A stretch of DNA of 64,000 bases. Origin: Paenibacillus taihuensis (GTDB taxonomy: Bacteria; Bacillota; Bacilli; Paenibacillales; Paenibacillaceae). Location: the NCBI RefSeq assembly GCF_003386535.1, contig NZ_QTTN01000006.1:124001-188000 (forward strand). Reading direction: 5' to 3'. Under the pieces are notes generated by a model. It saw only the letters and a list, made by a program, of their open reading frames with translations. It was not told the origin of the DNA and made no database searches. Made by a program: the position numbers and the translations under genes. Shown piece by piece: positions 8,915 through 16,850 of the stretch (positions are counted from its first letter, which is position 1; each line of letters begins with the position of its first letter).

Positions 8915-10033
8915 ATGGAACCAAGCAAACATGGGGAATTGGACTTTTTCAGTATCTTTGATGAAGCTTTTGACAATGAAAGGTTGTTTCGAGTAAACGA
9001 GCATATGGAAGTCAAACTGATATATGGTAAGTTTGATCAACTGGACAAGCAGATCGTATACACTCTGTTAAATGAAAGCAGCAAACGGATAGAAGGAAAC
9101 GGATTAACATGCCGAATTGAGTCTAATTTATTGATGAAAAGAGTTGGCATGCATGAGGCAGAGCTGTACCGTAGAATTAGAAAACTATTGAGTTTTGGGC
9201 TCAATGTATACACGAAAATCGCTGACGCAGAATATAACTTCTGTGTGATCAAAACTCTTTCGGAGAATGGGAAAAGAGTCGCATATGAAGTAACTTTCGA
9301 TCACTTAGACGTGATAAGAAAAGTGTTTGACGACGACTTTTCTAATATGCTGACTCGCGGTGTGGACGAGATGCCAGCAGGAGTGCATAAATTGATTGTC
9401 GAAGGGTCAGAACTATTCTTTTTGAGTTACATGGAGGCATTTAATTACGGAGAGAATAAGCTAAAACCTCAACGAACGGATTACCAAATCTATCACGTAC
9501 AGAGCAATGAGCTAGTTTATGCTGCAGAGTATATCAACTGTTCTACTAAGGAGATGGAAAAAATGGATATTCAGAAACCCGAGGTCAACAAGCTTAATTT
9601 TATGGATATATTTAATTCTGAGTTTGAGAAGGACAGTATATCCATTGGAGTCAGTAGCGATGTCATTATCACGATTGAGTGTCCGGAATTGACGCTGTTG
9701 GACAAAGTCGTGTTTACAGCAATTTGGAGTAGCGGTGAGAAAATTGTAGTAGATAATAGAATTTTCAGCACAGTCAGTGAGGAAATACTGCATGCTGGCA
9801 TTTCAATGACAGAAGCTGATTTGGAAGAGTCGCTTAAGCGACTTTCTCATGTGGCGATTGAATTCACATATTGGATTCATGGAGAACGTCGTAAAGGGCG
9901 TTACAATATATTTGATGTGGCAGGTTCGATTGACGGTGATGGGGAATTACAGGTAGTTACAATGGGAGTAAATTCATTAATAAATTTGAAATGGTTGTTC
10001 TCCGAGGAATCTTTGAAAATCATAAATGACTAA
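8915..10033 (+). CDS. Unrecognised protein built from two copies of one domain
   Basis: A 372-residue protein not assigned to a named family. Residues ~8-130 and ~225-365 align with each other: LDFFSIFDEAFD against LNFMDIFNSEFE, QLDKQIVYTLL against LLDKVVFTAIW, and AELYRRIRKLLSFGL against ADLEESLKRLSHVAI. Each copy has the pattern of a winged-helix unit (short strand, 'LDK.V.T' helix, a set of helices, then a strand pair), much like the tandem winged helices of plasmid and phage replication initiators; this fold is inferred, not recognised by sequence. ATG 8915 is chosen over TTG 8897 because GGAGAGG precedes it. It is preceded by the second operator and followed by a small gene and a 41-bp palindrome, fitting a replication or control protein of an integrated element. 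Confidence 0.6.
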   Translation: MEPSKHGELDFFSIFDEAFDNERLFRVNEHMEVKLIYGKFDQLDKQIVYTLLNESSKRIEGNGLTCRIESNLLMKRVGMHEAELYRRIRKLLSFGLNVYTKIADAEYNFCVIKTLSENGKRVAYEVTFDHLDVIRKVFDDDFSNMLTRGVDEMPAGVHKLIVEGSELFFLSYMEAFNYGENKLKPQRTDYQIYHVQSNELVYAAEYINCSTKEMEKMDIQKPEVNKLNFMDIFNSEFEKDSISIGVSSDVIITIECPELTLLDKVVFTAIWSSGEKIVVDNRIFSTVSEEILHAGISMTEADLEESLKRLSHVAIEFTYWIHGERRKGRYNIFDVAGSIDGDGELQVVTMGVNSLINLKWLFSEESLKIIND

Positions 10034-10056
10034 GGATAGTATTGGGAGGGGAACTG

Positions 10057-10338
10057 ATGACCGGACAGAGGTATCTGGAGCTAAAAAGGCTTCAAGCCAA
10101 CCTGCTTATCCCGTTTTATCGGGGATCGCTTGAGCAACGGCTGGATGCAGAGGAAAAGCTGTATCAGCTGAAGGGAAAATACGGTTCAGTTCAAGTTTCG
10201 TTATCTCGCGAAGAGAAGGAAACACTTATTGAGCTATCACGAGTTATGAATCTCTATTCCAAGTATCAAGAGAGTGGCAGCGCAATGGAGCAATCAGAGA
10301 TTTACGAGCAATTTAAGGCTGCTCTTAAGTTAAGTTAA
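10057..10338 (+). CDS. Small helical protein of unknown function
   Basis: A 93-residue, charged, mostly helical protein (RYLELKRLQANLLI, DAEEKLYQLKGKYG, EEKETLIELSRVMNLY). ATG 10057 is preferred over TTG 10042 because GGGAGGGG lies six bases before it. It begins 23 bases after the duplicated-domain gene and probably shares its transcript. Its last codons and stop are part of the left arm of the 41-bp palindrome at 10328-10368. I do not recognise the family. Confidence 0.55.
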   Translation: MTGQRYLELKRLQANLLIPFYRGSLEQRLDAEEKLYQLKGKYGSVQVSLSREEKETLIELSRVMNLYSKYQESGSAMEQSEIYEQFKAALKLS

Positions 10339-10368
10339 TTGAGTTAACTTAACTCAATTAACTTAACT
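10328..10368. repeat. Perfect 41-bp palindrome, 20-bp arms around one base
   Basis: Bases 10328-10347 (AGTTAAGTTAATTGAGTTAA) are the exact reverse complement of 10349-10368, around a single C at 10348. The arms contain reiterated GTTAA/TTAAC units. It overlaps the end of the 10057 gene. There is no T-run, so it is not a standard terminator; an iteron-like or protein-binding dyad, or a cruciform-forming end, are possible. Confidence 0.8.
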
Positions 10369-11087
10369 GATATTCTCATGTGGTCTAAGCATATTGCAAT
10401 CTTACAGTATGAAAAATGTCCGCAAATAAACTGCTTGCACATTACAAGCGAATAATGTAGATTGAGATCATACCTTCAATCATGTATCGCCTCTGGCCAA
10501 GCGGCGCAAGAGGATTCAATTCACAAATTGCTGGAACAATATCTGGAGAAATCCGCATAATTTCTGTTATTCCCCTCATTTGAGGTGTGATTATAAGTTT
10601 TATTCGATGCTCAAATTGAGCAATTTATCGGAGATGTAAGCCCTTAAAGTAACTGTTGATCGGGATAGGTATATCCTGTGACAGATGCTTCAAGGGCTTT
10701 TATTATTCTCCAGAGGTATTTATAAATGTTGTCGGTGCTATGCCGAGGGTTACAGTCTATCAGTCGAGGAAAACTTATTGCTGATCGGATTGTCATAACC
10801 AACTTCATAAGGGAGTGGGACGAATCTATTTTCTTGATTCGTCTTTTTGCTGTCTTCTGAGGTAGGGATGCTTGTAATAGCCGAGTATCGTCCGTCGGCT
10901 ATTACACAGGACAAAGTAACGGGGCGTTATCATATTCGGGTTTCAGCGGGATCCCCAAAAACCGCTACTGCATCACCAGCTCATTATGGGCGATCTGGCT
11001 AGCCCGGCCGATAGGGGCGTTAGGCAATGAAGCACAAAGCGCAAGATATAGTCGGGGAATGTCGGCTATGTCGATCTTTGCTAAGGG
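10369..11087. other. Intergenic region with hairpins, no gene recognised
   Basis: No convincing coding region. Bases 10638-10706 form a long hairpin (AAGCCCTT with AAGGGCTT, inner GGAT/ATCC) ending in a T-rich stretch. A clean terminator lies at 10819-10848. A perfect 10-bp inverted repeat GTAATAGCCG / CGGCTATTAC lies at 10874-10883 / 10896-10905. The remainder (about 10906-11087) is moderately GC-rich and shows no feature I can name. Confidence 0.5.
10819..10848 (+). terminator. Rho-independent terminator
   Basis: GACGAATC (10819-10826) pairs perfectly with GATTCGTC (10836-10843), then TTTTT. What it terminates is unclear because no gene is visible directly upstream. Confidence 0.7.
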
Positions 11088-11267
11088 ATGGTAGGCAAAG
11101 ATTTAATCAAAAAAGATGTCGCCCGGCTAGTAATTATGGCCATCAGCGAAAGGCTGAAGCGGGCGACACCCCGCACCGGCTCTTGTATGCCACACGAGGA
11201 TCTCGTGCAAGTGCAAACCCATTGCTTAACGACACAACTCCATATAGACGGTTTTGACTTTGCTTGA
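11088..11267 (+). CDS. Possible 59-residue small protein
   Basis: ATG 11088 opens a 59-codon frame reading MVGKDLIKKDVARLVIMAIS and ending HIDGFDFA. The amphipathic start and even composition look protein-like, and it precedes the recombinase gene in the same direction. The purine run AAGGG touches the ATG, too close for a good ribosome site, and I recognise no family. Treat as tentative. Confidence 0.3.
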   Translation: MVGKDLIKKDVARLVIMAISERLKRATPRTGSCMPHEDLVQVQTHCLTTQLHIDGFDFA

Positions 11268-11360
11268 TTTATAAGAGTTTTTGGATCGAGCCTTGTAAAA
11301 GCCACTGTAAATGCCAACGGGTGAAGTGTGTCCGAATTTAAAAAAGAAGGGTGATTGGTC

Positions 11361-12356
11361 ATGGCAAGTAGAGGATGGATCAAAGACGATAACAAGGTGG
11401 CCGCATTTGCGTATCGAGAAGAGGATATAACGAATAAGGGGGTATACATTAATCTTATGAGGCAGCTTAATAGATTGGCCAAGCATACAAAAGGAGGTCT
11501 CGGTATTAGAACGCAGCGCCAATACTACAATCATATGGATCAGTTTACCCGCTTCCTGGCGGACGATTTTGGGCTTCAAAATTTGTCCAATATCCACGGG
11601 CGTCATATTGCAGCGTACATTGAGGAGCGTCAGTCGGAGGGATTATCCGCATCGGCGATTGATTTGGATCTCTCAGCGATCCGCTATTTTCACGATCAAT
11701 ACGGGAGTGAAGTGCGTAATCGAATTCCGGAAAATGTGGATTTATGTAAGCGATACGGCATTACGCTAGATCTGCGCTCGTACGGAAAGGTTAACCGCAG
11801 ATGGACGGACACTGAGATTGCTGAAATGACGGATTTAGCGATGCGTAAAGGACGCACAGATATTGCTAAAATCATTCAACTTGGTGCAGGACTGGGTCCA
11901 AGAATTCATGAGATTACGAGGTTATCTCGTCCTGATGCTTTGAGGGCTATACGGACAGGATTTTTACATGTTAAAGGCAAGAATGGATTAGAGCGAGATA
12001 TTCCTCTCCGCGGAGCTATGGCTGATCTATTGAAGGCAACAGCTTCTAGTGTTTCCGGTGATGCTAAACTCTTTGTACCGCAGGGCCGCAAGACGCATGA
12101 GATTATTCAGTCAGTTCAGGATTTTATTCGTAATCATCGAGATAAAGTCGCGGAGCAGGGCGTTAGGTCACACGGGGTAAGGATGACTTTCCATGGATTG
12201 AGACATCGCTATGCTTTTGACCGATATCAGGAATTCAGAGGAGCGGGTTTTACTGCTGGTGCAGCACGGTTAATGGTTTCGAAATTAATCGGACATCGTA
12301 GGGATGAAATTACTCGGATTTATTTGGGCGAAACAACGGAGGAGGATGCAGAATGA
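11361..12356 (+). CDS. Tyrosine recombinase (phage integrase family)
   Basis: A 331-residue site-specific recombinase. An N-terminal SAM-like core-binding domain (RTQRQYYNHMDQFTRFLADD) is followed by the catalytic domain with the full residue set: arginine in GAGLGPRIHEITRL, lysine in FLHVKGKNG, the HxxR box in TFHGLRHRYAF, the second histidine in KLIGHRRDE and the nucleophile tyrosine in TRIYLGE near the C-terminus. ATG 11361 is chosen over TTG 11355 because of AAGAAGGG upstream. It overlaps the next gene by four bases. It is unlike the Tn916-type integrase at 15041, so the region carries two independent recombinases. Probably the integrase of an integrated element; no att site was identified beside it. 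Confidence 0.85.
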   Translation: MASRGWIKDDNKVAAFAYREEDITNKGVYINLMRQLNRLAKHTKGGLGIRTQRQYYNHMDQFTRFLADDFGLQNLSNIHGRHIAAYIEERQSEGLSASAIDLDLSAIRYFHDQYGSEVRNRIPENVDLCKRYGITLDLRSYGKVNRRWTDTEIAEMTDLAMRKGRTDIAKIIQLGAGLGPRIHEITRLSRPDALRAIRTGFLHVKGKNGLERDIPLRGAMADLLKATASSVSGDAKLFVPQGRKTHEIIQSVQDFIRNHRDKVAEQGVRSHGVRMTFHGLRHRYAFDRYQEFRGAGFTAGAARLMVSKLIGHRRDEITRIYLGETTEEDAE

Positions 12357-12697
12357 TGGGAGATATTGAACAGCTGCAGCACCGGATTGCTGAACTAGAA
12401 GGGCAAGTAAGACATCTACAGGAAAGTGTGGGTAAGTGGAGGCGGAAGGCCCAAGGAGCGGCACTAAGGTTTGAATACGTGTCTGAGAGGCATGAACGTG
12501 GCATGCACTTCATTTCAATACCAGTAGCAGATGCGCCTTCCGATCTTACTCTACACGAGATTCAGCAGCATGTTCGGGACAATCTATTACCTCAATATTA
12601 TCCATACCGGTATTATAACGTGTACACAAGCAAGCGGCATGATGGCTGGGTTACTACTTTGGTAAAAGAGGATAATGTTATTGAGATGGAACAATAG
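12353..12697 (+). CDS. Hypothetical protein coupled to recombinase
   Basis: A 114-residue protein with a predicted coiled-coil start (IEQLQHRIAELEGQVRHLQE) and a C-terminal globular part rich in Y and H (PQYYPYRYYNVYTSKRHDGW). Its ATG overlaps the recombinase stop in an ATGA, with GGAGG upstream, so it is made together with the recombinase and may be an accessory factor for it. No family recognised. Confidence 0.6.
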   Translation: MMGDIEQLQHRIAELEGQVRHLQESVGKWRRKAQGAALRFEYVSERHERGMHFISIPVADAPSDLTLHEIQQHVRDNLLPQYYPYRYYNVYTSKRHDGWVTTLVKEDNVIEMEQ

Positions 12698-12788
12698 GAC
12701 TTTACAGAGGGAAGCAAGTATAATGGGGTATAGAATAAAAGTCTTATCGTAACCATCTCTTGGCGTGTTTAAAGGAAGGGGTTTAAGA

Positions 12789-12974
12789 ATGATATTTGAA
12801 ATTAACGAAGAAATGAAAAATAAAATCAATCAGTGGGACTCTTGTGAAGCACGCGATGTTTCTGGTGCTAAATTTGCGTACACATTTATTCCTACAGGGT
12901 TGGGTTTAGTAGTTACAGTTCAATGTGACGTCTGCAACAGAACATTGGATCTAACTGATGATTTCTTACTTTGA
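12789..12974 (+). CDS. Small hypothetical protein with a CxxC pair
   Basis: A 61-residue protein starting at ATG 12789 (the GTG at 12765 is discarded because GGAAGGGG lies just before the ATG). It has a helical N-terminus, a strand-rich middle and VQCDVCNR near the end, a single CxxC that could take part in metal binding. It follows the 12353 gene in the same direction. Function unknown. Confidence 0.5.
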   Translation: MIFEINEEMKNKINQWDSCEARDVSGAKFAYTFIPTGLGLVVTVQCDVCNRTLDLTDDFLL

Positions 12975-13023
12975 TAGGGGATATGGTAATATTGTGGAAG
13001 TACTGATGATTGAGCATCATAAT

Positions 13024-13086
13024 CGCTCCAGTTAGCCGATTGGCGGTATTGTAGTGTACGAGGGGAAAAACTCACCCTCAGGAGCG
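13024..13086 (+). ncRNA. Candidate structured RNA with three nested stems
   Basis: An outer stem CGCTCC (13024-13029) with GGAGCG (13081-13086) encloses GCC-GATT-GGC (13035-13044) and GAGGG / CCCTC (13060-13064 / 13075-13079), a three-way-junction shape in otherwise AT-rich, gene-free DNA. It matches no RNA family I know. Base pairing was judged by eye only. Confidence 0.3.
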
Positions 13087-13360
13087 GCCGGCAAATGTTG
13101 AAGTAACAGTTACGTTCCGCATCTAAGAAAATCAGAAAATATCAGAAAATAGGTATTGAATTTGAGAATGTTTTTTGTTATAAATAGTTTTAAAGATTCA
13201 TTTTCAATTGCATCTGTCAGGCGATAAGATGCGTTCTAAACTAACTATTAGTTGGTCAACTTTTAAAGTTCCTTTTGCAAATGCGAAATTCTCTAGAAGA
13301 GCTTAATTTAGAATTCCTTCACCCTATATGTCGATCAGACAAATGAACTAATACATATAC

Positions 13361-13429
13361 TAACCCGCTGGGTAGAATTATTCCTTTAGTGTGTAACATG
13401 GAATAACTCTGACTTAGCGGGTTATTTTT
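13361..13429 (+). terminator. Long Rho-independent terminator hairpin
   Basis: TAACCCGCT (13361-13369) pairs with AGCGGGTTA (13416-13424) and inside it AGAATTATTCC pairs with GGAATAACTCT with one mismatch; TTTTT follows. The gap 12975-13707 otherwise holds only this, the candidate RNA at 13024 and the leader at 13495-13624. Confidence 0.65.
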
Positions 13430-13494
13430 GTTCAATATAAAACTATCAAAGGGAAGGGAACACACATATATAGTGGCTAGTTTCCATTTAATCT

Positions 13495-13624
13495 ACATTT
13501 GCTCCCGCCAGACAGCCTAAGGAGCGTTCGGAAGTTTGCATCACCGCGGAATCGACACGGTCGAGCGGGTTAGTGATTGAGTCAATGAGTTCTCTCTATC
13601 GGAGAATCAGTGGCTCTTTTTTTT
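13495..13624 (+). promoter_or_regulatory. Structured leader with terminator before ParB-like gene
   Basis: CCCGC near 13503 can pair with GCGGG near 13565; TCGAC-ACG-GTCGA forms a small hairpin inside; then GAGTCA..TGA..TTCTC (13579-13595) pairs with GAGAA.TCA..TGGCTC (13602-13616), followed by eight Ts. The terminator hairpin lies 84 bases before the ParB-like start, so it could be an attenuator for that gene or the 3' end of a small RNA. Confidence 0.45.
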
Positions 13625-13707
13625 ACATCGGAACGGTCTGCCCTCCCGCTCCGAGACGATTGGTAACTAGGGCGTTAGTGAACATAACTTGAAGGGGGTA
13701 CCTACCT

Positions 13708-14703
13708 ATGTTAGGAGAAAAGATTTCATGTGACGTTGAGGAGATTGTTGTTCATAAGGATTATTTCAAGTATTATGAGCATCCATCGTTTGAGCAGCTC
13801 GAGGTGTATGCTAAGGTACTGAAGGAAAATTCCGCTTTACCCATTGTTTGCATTTCAACTGATAAGAAGGTTCTGTGCGGTGCTATTACTTGGCTGGTGT
13901 ACAGACAGATGGGACTTAGTAAAATCGAAGTTTATGAAGTAGACAAGGAGCGGGAAATTGAAATTCTGCTCATGCACGATCTAGATTATAGCCAGAATTA
14001 CAAGAGAGACGCGATAAAAGTCGCCAGTCACATTGATGCTTTATGTGCAAGGTACAACATTGCACACGGACGTAAATCGCGACAGAATGACGTGTTTACA
14101 ATTGCGGATATCGCATGCTTGTTTGGGCTAGCACCGCGATCTATTCAACGGTATCGACGGTTGGTTAACCTTCACGAAAGTTTTCACTCATTTATAAAGA
14201 GTAAAAAGATTGGTTTGTTATTGGCAGCCGAGATCAGTAAGCATAATCATGAACAGCAAGTGATCCTATTTGAAAGAATAAGCCAGGTTGAAGGTGACCT
14301 GTCAAAGATTAAACAAAATGAACTCTCGGTCATCATACAATCATTTTTAAGTGATTGTCATGATGATATTGCAGGGCCAGCAGAACCACAAACGGACGGA
14401 GAGAGGCTCTACTCCAATCCAGTCTCAGTAGCAGAGAAGGTTGCGGACAGTCTTCTTTCGCCGCAACAAAGTATTATTACTAAGCAAGAACTGAGTAATA
14501 GACAGGTTATCGACCTTGCACTAGATACCAAAACATCAACCGAGAAATTGGAGAGCCTGATTCGATCTGATTTTATAGCTGATGTTGGACAACAAAACGT
14601 TAAGATACTTCTCGAAAATATCGAGCATCTTACGGCCTTAGGGCATGTGTTAACTAAGCTCATTACTACTCATAACTTATTCGTGCCTCAAGCAGCGAAA
14701 TAA
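13708..14703 (+). CDS. ParB/Spo0J-like protein
   Basis: A 331-residue protein. Residues ~1-90 follow the ParB/sulfiredoxin fold order (HPSFEQLEVYAKVLKENSAL, then LPIVCISTDKKVLCGAITWL and IEVYEVDKE), but the usual 'G.RR' nucleotide-contact motif is altered. Residues ~130-170 form the ParB-type HTH (FTIADIACLFGLAPRSIQRY), followed by a helical region and a C-terminal part with little similarity. ATG 13708 has GAAGGGGG upstream. No ParA is nearby. It is followed by an excisionase-like gene and an integrase, so it is likely a partition, silencing or transcription-control protein of the integrated element rather than the chromosomal Spo0J. Confidence 0.6.
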   Translation: MLGEKISCDVEEIVVHKDYFKYYEHPSFEQLEVYAKVLKENSALPIVCISTDKKVLCGAITWLVYRQMGLSKIEVYEVDKEREIEILLMHDLDYSQNYKRDAIKVASHIDALCARYNIAHGRKSRQNDVFTIADIACLFGLAPRSIQRYRRLVNLHESFHSFIKSKKIGLLLAAEISKHNHEQQVILFERISQVEGDLSKIKQNELSVIIQSFLSDCHDDIAGPAEPQTDGERLYSNPVSVAEKVADSLLSPQQSIITKQELSNRQVIDLALDTKTSTEKLESLIRSDFIADVGQQNVKILLENIEHLTALGHVLTKLITTHNLFVPQAAK

Positions 14704-14767
14704 AACATTTTGAAATTTGCTGGTAACGTTTAAGAACAATACTCTATTTATATAGGAGGCATCGTGT

Positions 14768-15013
14768 ATGAACACCGTCACACAATTAGAGCATAACCAG
14801 GTATCACAAAATAGTAGACGTAATGTACTAACATTCTCTGAAGCATGGGATGAAGTATTTGAAAAGGCGATTTCGAAGGACAAGCTCTACGCAGAAGTCA
14901 GAGCGGGGCGCATTCCTCATGCAAAGATTGGATCGAAAATTCTTTTCCGGCGTGACACCTTAGAGGCATGGTTCAAGCAGCAAGAATCTCTAAATGTAAC
15001 CTATTCCAATTAG
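14768..15013 (+). CDS. Excisionase-like HTH protein
   Basis: An 81-residue protein of the HTH_17/excisionase type: LTFSEAWDEVFEKAISKDKL, then RAGRIPHAKIGSKILFRRDT and LEAWFKQQ. The start ATG 14768 has ATAGGAGGC upstream. It lies 28 bases before the Tn916-type integrase, the standard xis-int order, and is probably the recombination directionality factor for it. It shares its C-terminal pattern with the protein at 7937. Confidence 0.7.
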   Translation: MNTVTQLEHNQVSQNSRRNVLTFSEAWDEVFEKAISKDKLYAEVRAGRIPHAKIGSKILFRRDTLEAWFKQQESLNVTYSN

Positions 15014-15040
15014 CATATATCGAAGGGATGGTATCTCTGA

Positions 15041-16210
15041 ATGGCAAGTGTTCAAAAGCGAGGAGATAACTCATGGCTATTAGTAGTCGAGGCCGGCAAC
15101 AAAGCTGATGGAACAAGAAATCGGTATACAAGGACCGTGAAAGCTAAAGGTATTCGCGAAGCGCGCAAATTGCTCGCTGAATTCGAGACAGAAGTTGAAG
15201 CGGGTGAGTATATTGCACCTGAAAAAATGCTTTTTTCAGCGTTTGTAGATGAATGGCGTGAAAAGCACGCTCGAAAAGAGCTCGGTGTAAAAACGCTTGA
15301 TATCTATGACAGGTTCTTAAAAAATCGCATTCTGCCGGTGTTTGGACATATTCGTTTAGACAAAATAATGCCGATTCATATTGTTAACTTCCTTTCCAGC
15401 GAACAACGGCAGGATGGGAAAGAAGGTCCGCTTGCTTCCGGAACATTAGAGTATCTCTATCGCATACTTAAGAATATTTTTTCAAGGGCTACTGAATGGC
15501 GCATTATCAAAAACAACCCTGTTGCGGATGTTAAAAAGCCTAAAGTGATACAAAAAGAGATTGATGTGTACGATGAAAATGAAATCAGTATATTATTTGA
15601 TGCTCTAGAAAAGGAACCATTCCATTGGCAAATTTTAATTTTGTTAGCAATAACAACTGGTCTTCGACGAGGGGAACTAGTTGGGCTGGAATGGAAACAC
15701 ATTAATGTAGACACTGGAATTATTGAAGTTAAGCAAAGTATCTCACTATCAGAGAACGGAGAAAGAATCATAACTGAACCAAAGACTAAAAAGTCTAAAA
15801 GAAAAATATCTCTACCGGACTCGATCATTGAGAATTTGAAAGAATACTACTTATACTCTCGCAAAAAGAGATTAACGTTAGGTGATGCTTGGAAGGGAGG
15901 AGATCATTTCTTTGTATTCTCAAATTCAGAAGGCAATGCATATTACCCGGAGACGCCTTATCTGTGGTTTCGTAACTTTTTGAAGAAGAATAATCTTCGC
16001 TACATCCGGTTTCATGATTTGAGACATACTTCCGCGACATTATTAATAAATCAAGGTGTCCATGCGAAAATCATTTCAGAGAGACTTGGGCATGCCAGCA
16101 TCACTACCACAATGAATGTATATGGCCATGCACTTCAGTCGGCCGACCGGGAAGCCGCAAATAAGTTTAATTCCATTGTTCCATTGAAAAAGAGAAAAAC
16201 AAAAGTGTAA
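15041..16210 (+). CDS. int: Tn916/ICE-type tyrosine integrase
   Basis: A 389-residue integrase with the three-domain layout of the Tn916/ICEBs1 group: an N-terminal arm-binding domain (SVQKRGDNSWLLVVEAGNK), a core-binding domain (FSAFVDEWREKHARKELGVK) and a catalytic domain with arginine in ITTGLRRGELVGLEW, lysine in PKTKKSKRKISLP, RFHDLRHTSAT, SERLGHASI and tyrosine in TMNVYGHAL. All catalytic residues are present. It is preceded by an excisionase-like gene and followed by a strong terminator 119 bases after the stop. It would insert or excise the surrounding element; the limits of that element are not clear from the window. Confidence 0.88.
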   Translation: MASVQKRGDNSWLLVVEAGNKADGTRNRYTRTVKAKGIREARKLLAEFETEVEAGEYIAPEKMLFSAFVDEWREKHARKELGVKTLDIYDRFLKNRILPVFGHIRLDKIMPIHIVNFLSSEQRQDGKEGPLASGTLEYLYRILKNIFSRATEWRIIKNNPVADVKKPKVIQKEIDVYDENEISILFDALEKEPFHWQILILLAITTGLRRGELVGLEWKHINVDTGIIEVKQSISLSENGERIITEPKTKKSKRKISLPDSIIENLKEYYLYSRKKRLTLGDAWKGGDHFFVFSNSEGNAYYPETPYLWFRNFLKKNNLRYIRFHDLRHTSATLLINQGVHAKIISERLGHASITTTMNVYGHALQSADREAANKFNSIVPLKKRKTKV

Positions 16211-16328
16211 GTTTCTATTGAGGAGAGAGTTTATTGACGGTTTTCACTTAATGGATTAGTATAAAAATTATTCAAGCTTGAAATGAGCATTTGCAGAATC
16301 AGACTTATTAAGTCCGTAATGGACAACG

Positions 16329-16374
16329 GGGATTCCTTTAAGTAGAGTAAGCTACTTGAAGGAATCCCTTTTTT
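16329..16374 (+). terminator. Strong Rho-independent terminator after integrase
   Basis: GGGATTCCTTTAAGTAG (16329-16345) pairs with CTACTTGAAGGAATCCC (16352-16368) with one mismatch, followed by TTTTTT. The rest of the 16211-16520 gap shows nothing else I can name. Confidence 0.85.
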
Positions 16375-16520
16375 GTAGAAATAATTGAATAGTTTTAAGT
16401 AGAGTTCATATGACAGAGAATCATTCGGAATGACTGACCCATTCAGACGGGGTATTGTAAACTCAATGACATTCATGTGATACAATAATACTAATTAAAC
16501 CCATAAAGGATGAAATACCC

Positions 16521-16850
16521 ATGCCGGTTTACAATAAACTTGTTCGTGATCTTATTCCCCAAGTGATCAAAGCAAATGGTAAGGAATGCCGTACACGTAT
16601 TTTAGATGAGGAAGAGTATGAAAAAGAGCTGGTCATAAAGCTTAAGGAAGAGTCAGAGGAATACTTCTCAGCTCAAGGTCCAAAAGAGTCATTAGAAGAA
16701 CTTGCGGATATGCTTGAGATCATTCGGGCGTTGGCCACCGTACATGGTGCAACATGGGAGCAACTTGAAGCCTTGAGAGAGAAGAAGGCGGAAGCGCGAG
16801 GCGGATTTCAGGAGCGGGTGTATCTAATCGATGTCGACGACAACGCTTAA
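16521..16850 (+). CDS. MazG-like NTP pyrophosphohydrolase (COG4997 type)
   Basis: A 109-residue all-alpha NTP pyrophosphohydrolase-like protein. It begins MPVYNKLVRDLIPQVI, the signature of the COG4997 group, and carries the metal-binding pattern EESEEY ... EELADMLEII (ExxE and ExxD helices), ending FQERVYLIDVDD. The family removes pyrophosphate from non-canonical or signalling nucleotides. Its last 20 bases overlap the start of the PLD-helicase gene, so the two are co-translated, which points to a shared function, probably defence. A second, frame-disrupted relative lies at 32977. Confidence 0.75.
   Translation: MPVYNKLVRDLIPQVIKANGKECRTRILDEEEYEKELVIKLKEESEEYFSAQGPKESLEELADMLEIIRALATVHGATWEQLEALREKKAEARGGFQERVYLIDVDDNA

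Noticed and set aside
11081-11606. Minus-strand frames of 126-133 codons around the first recombinase start
   Set aside because: They overlap the recombinase and show no motif or ribosome site.
13708-14703. Calling the ParB-like gene chromosomal spo0J
   Set aside because: No soj/parA neighbour, altered N-terminal nucleotide motif, AT-rich codon use and an adjacent xis-int pair point to a mobile element.
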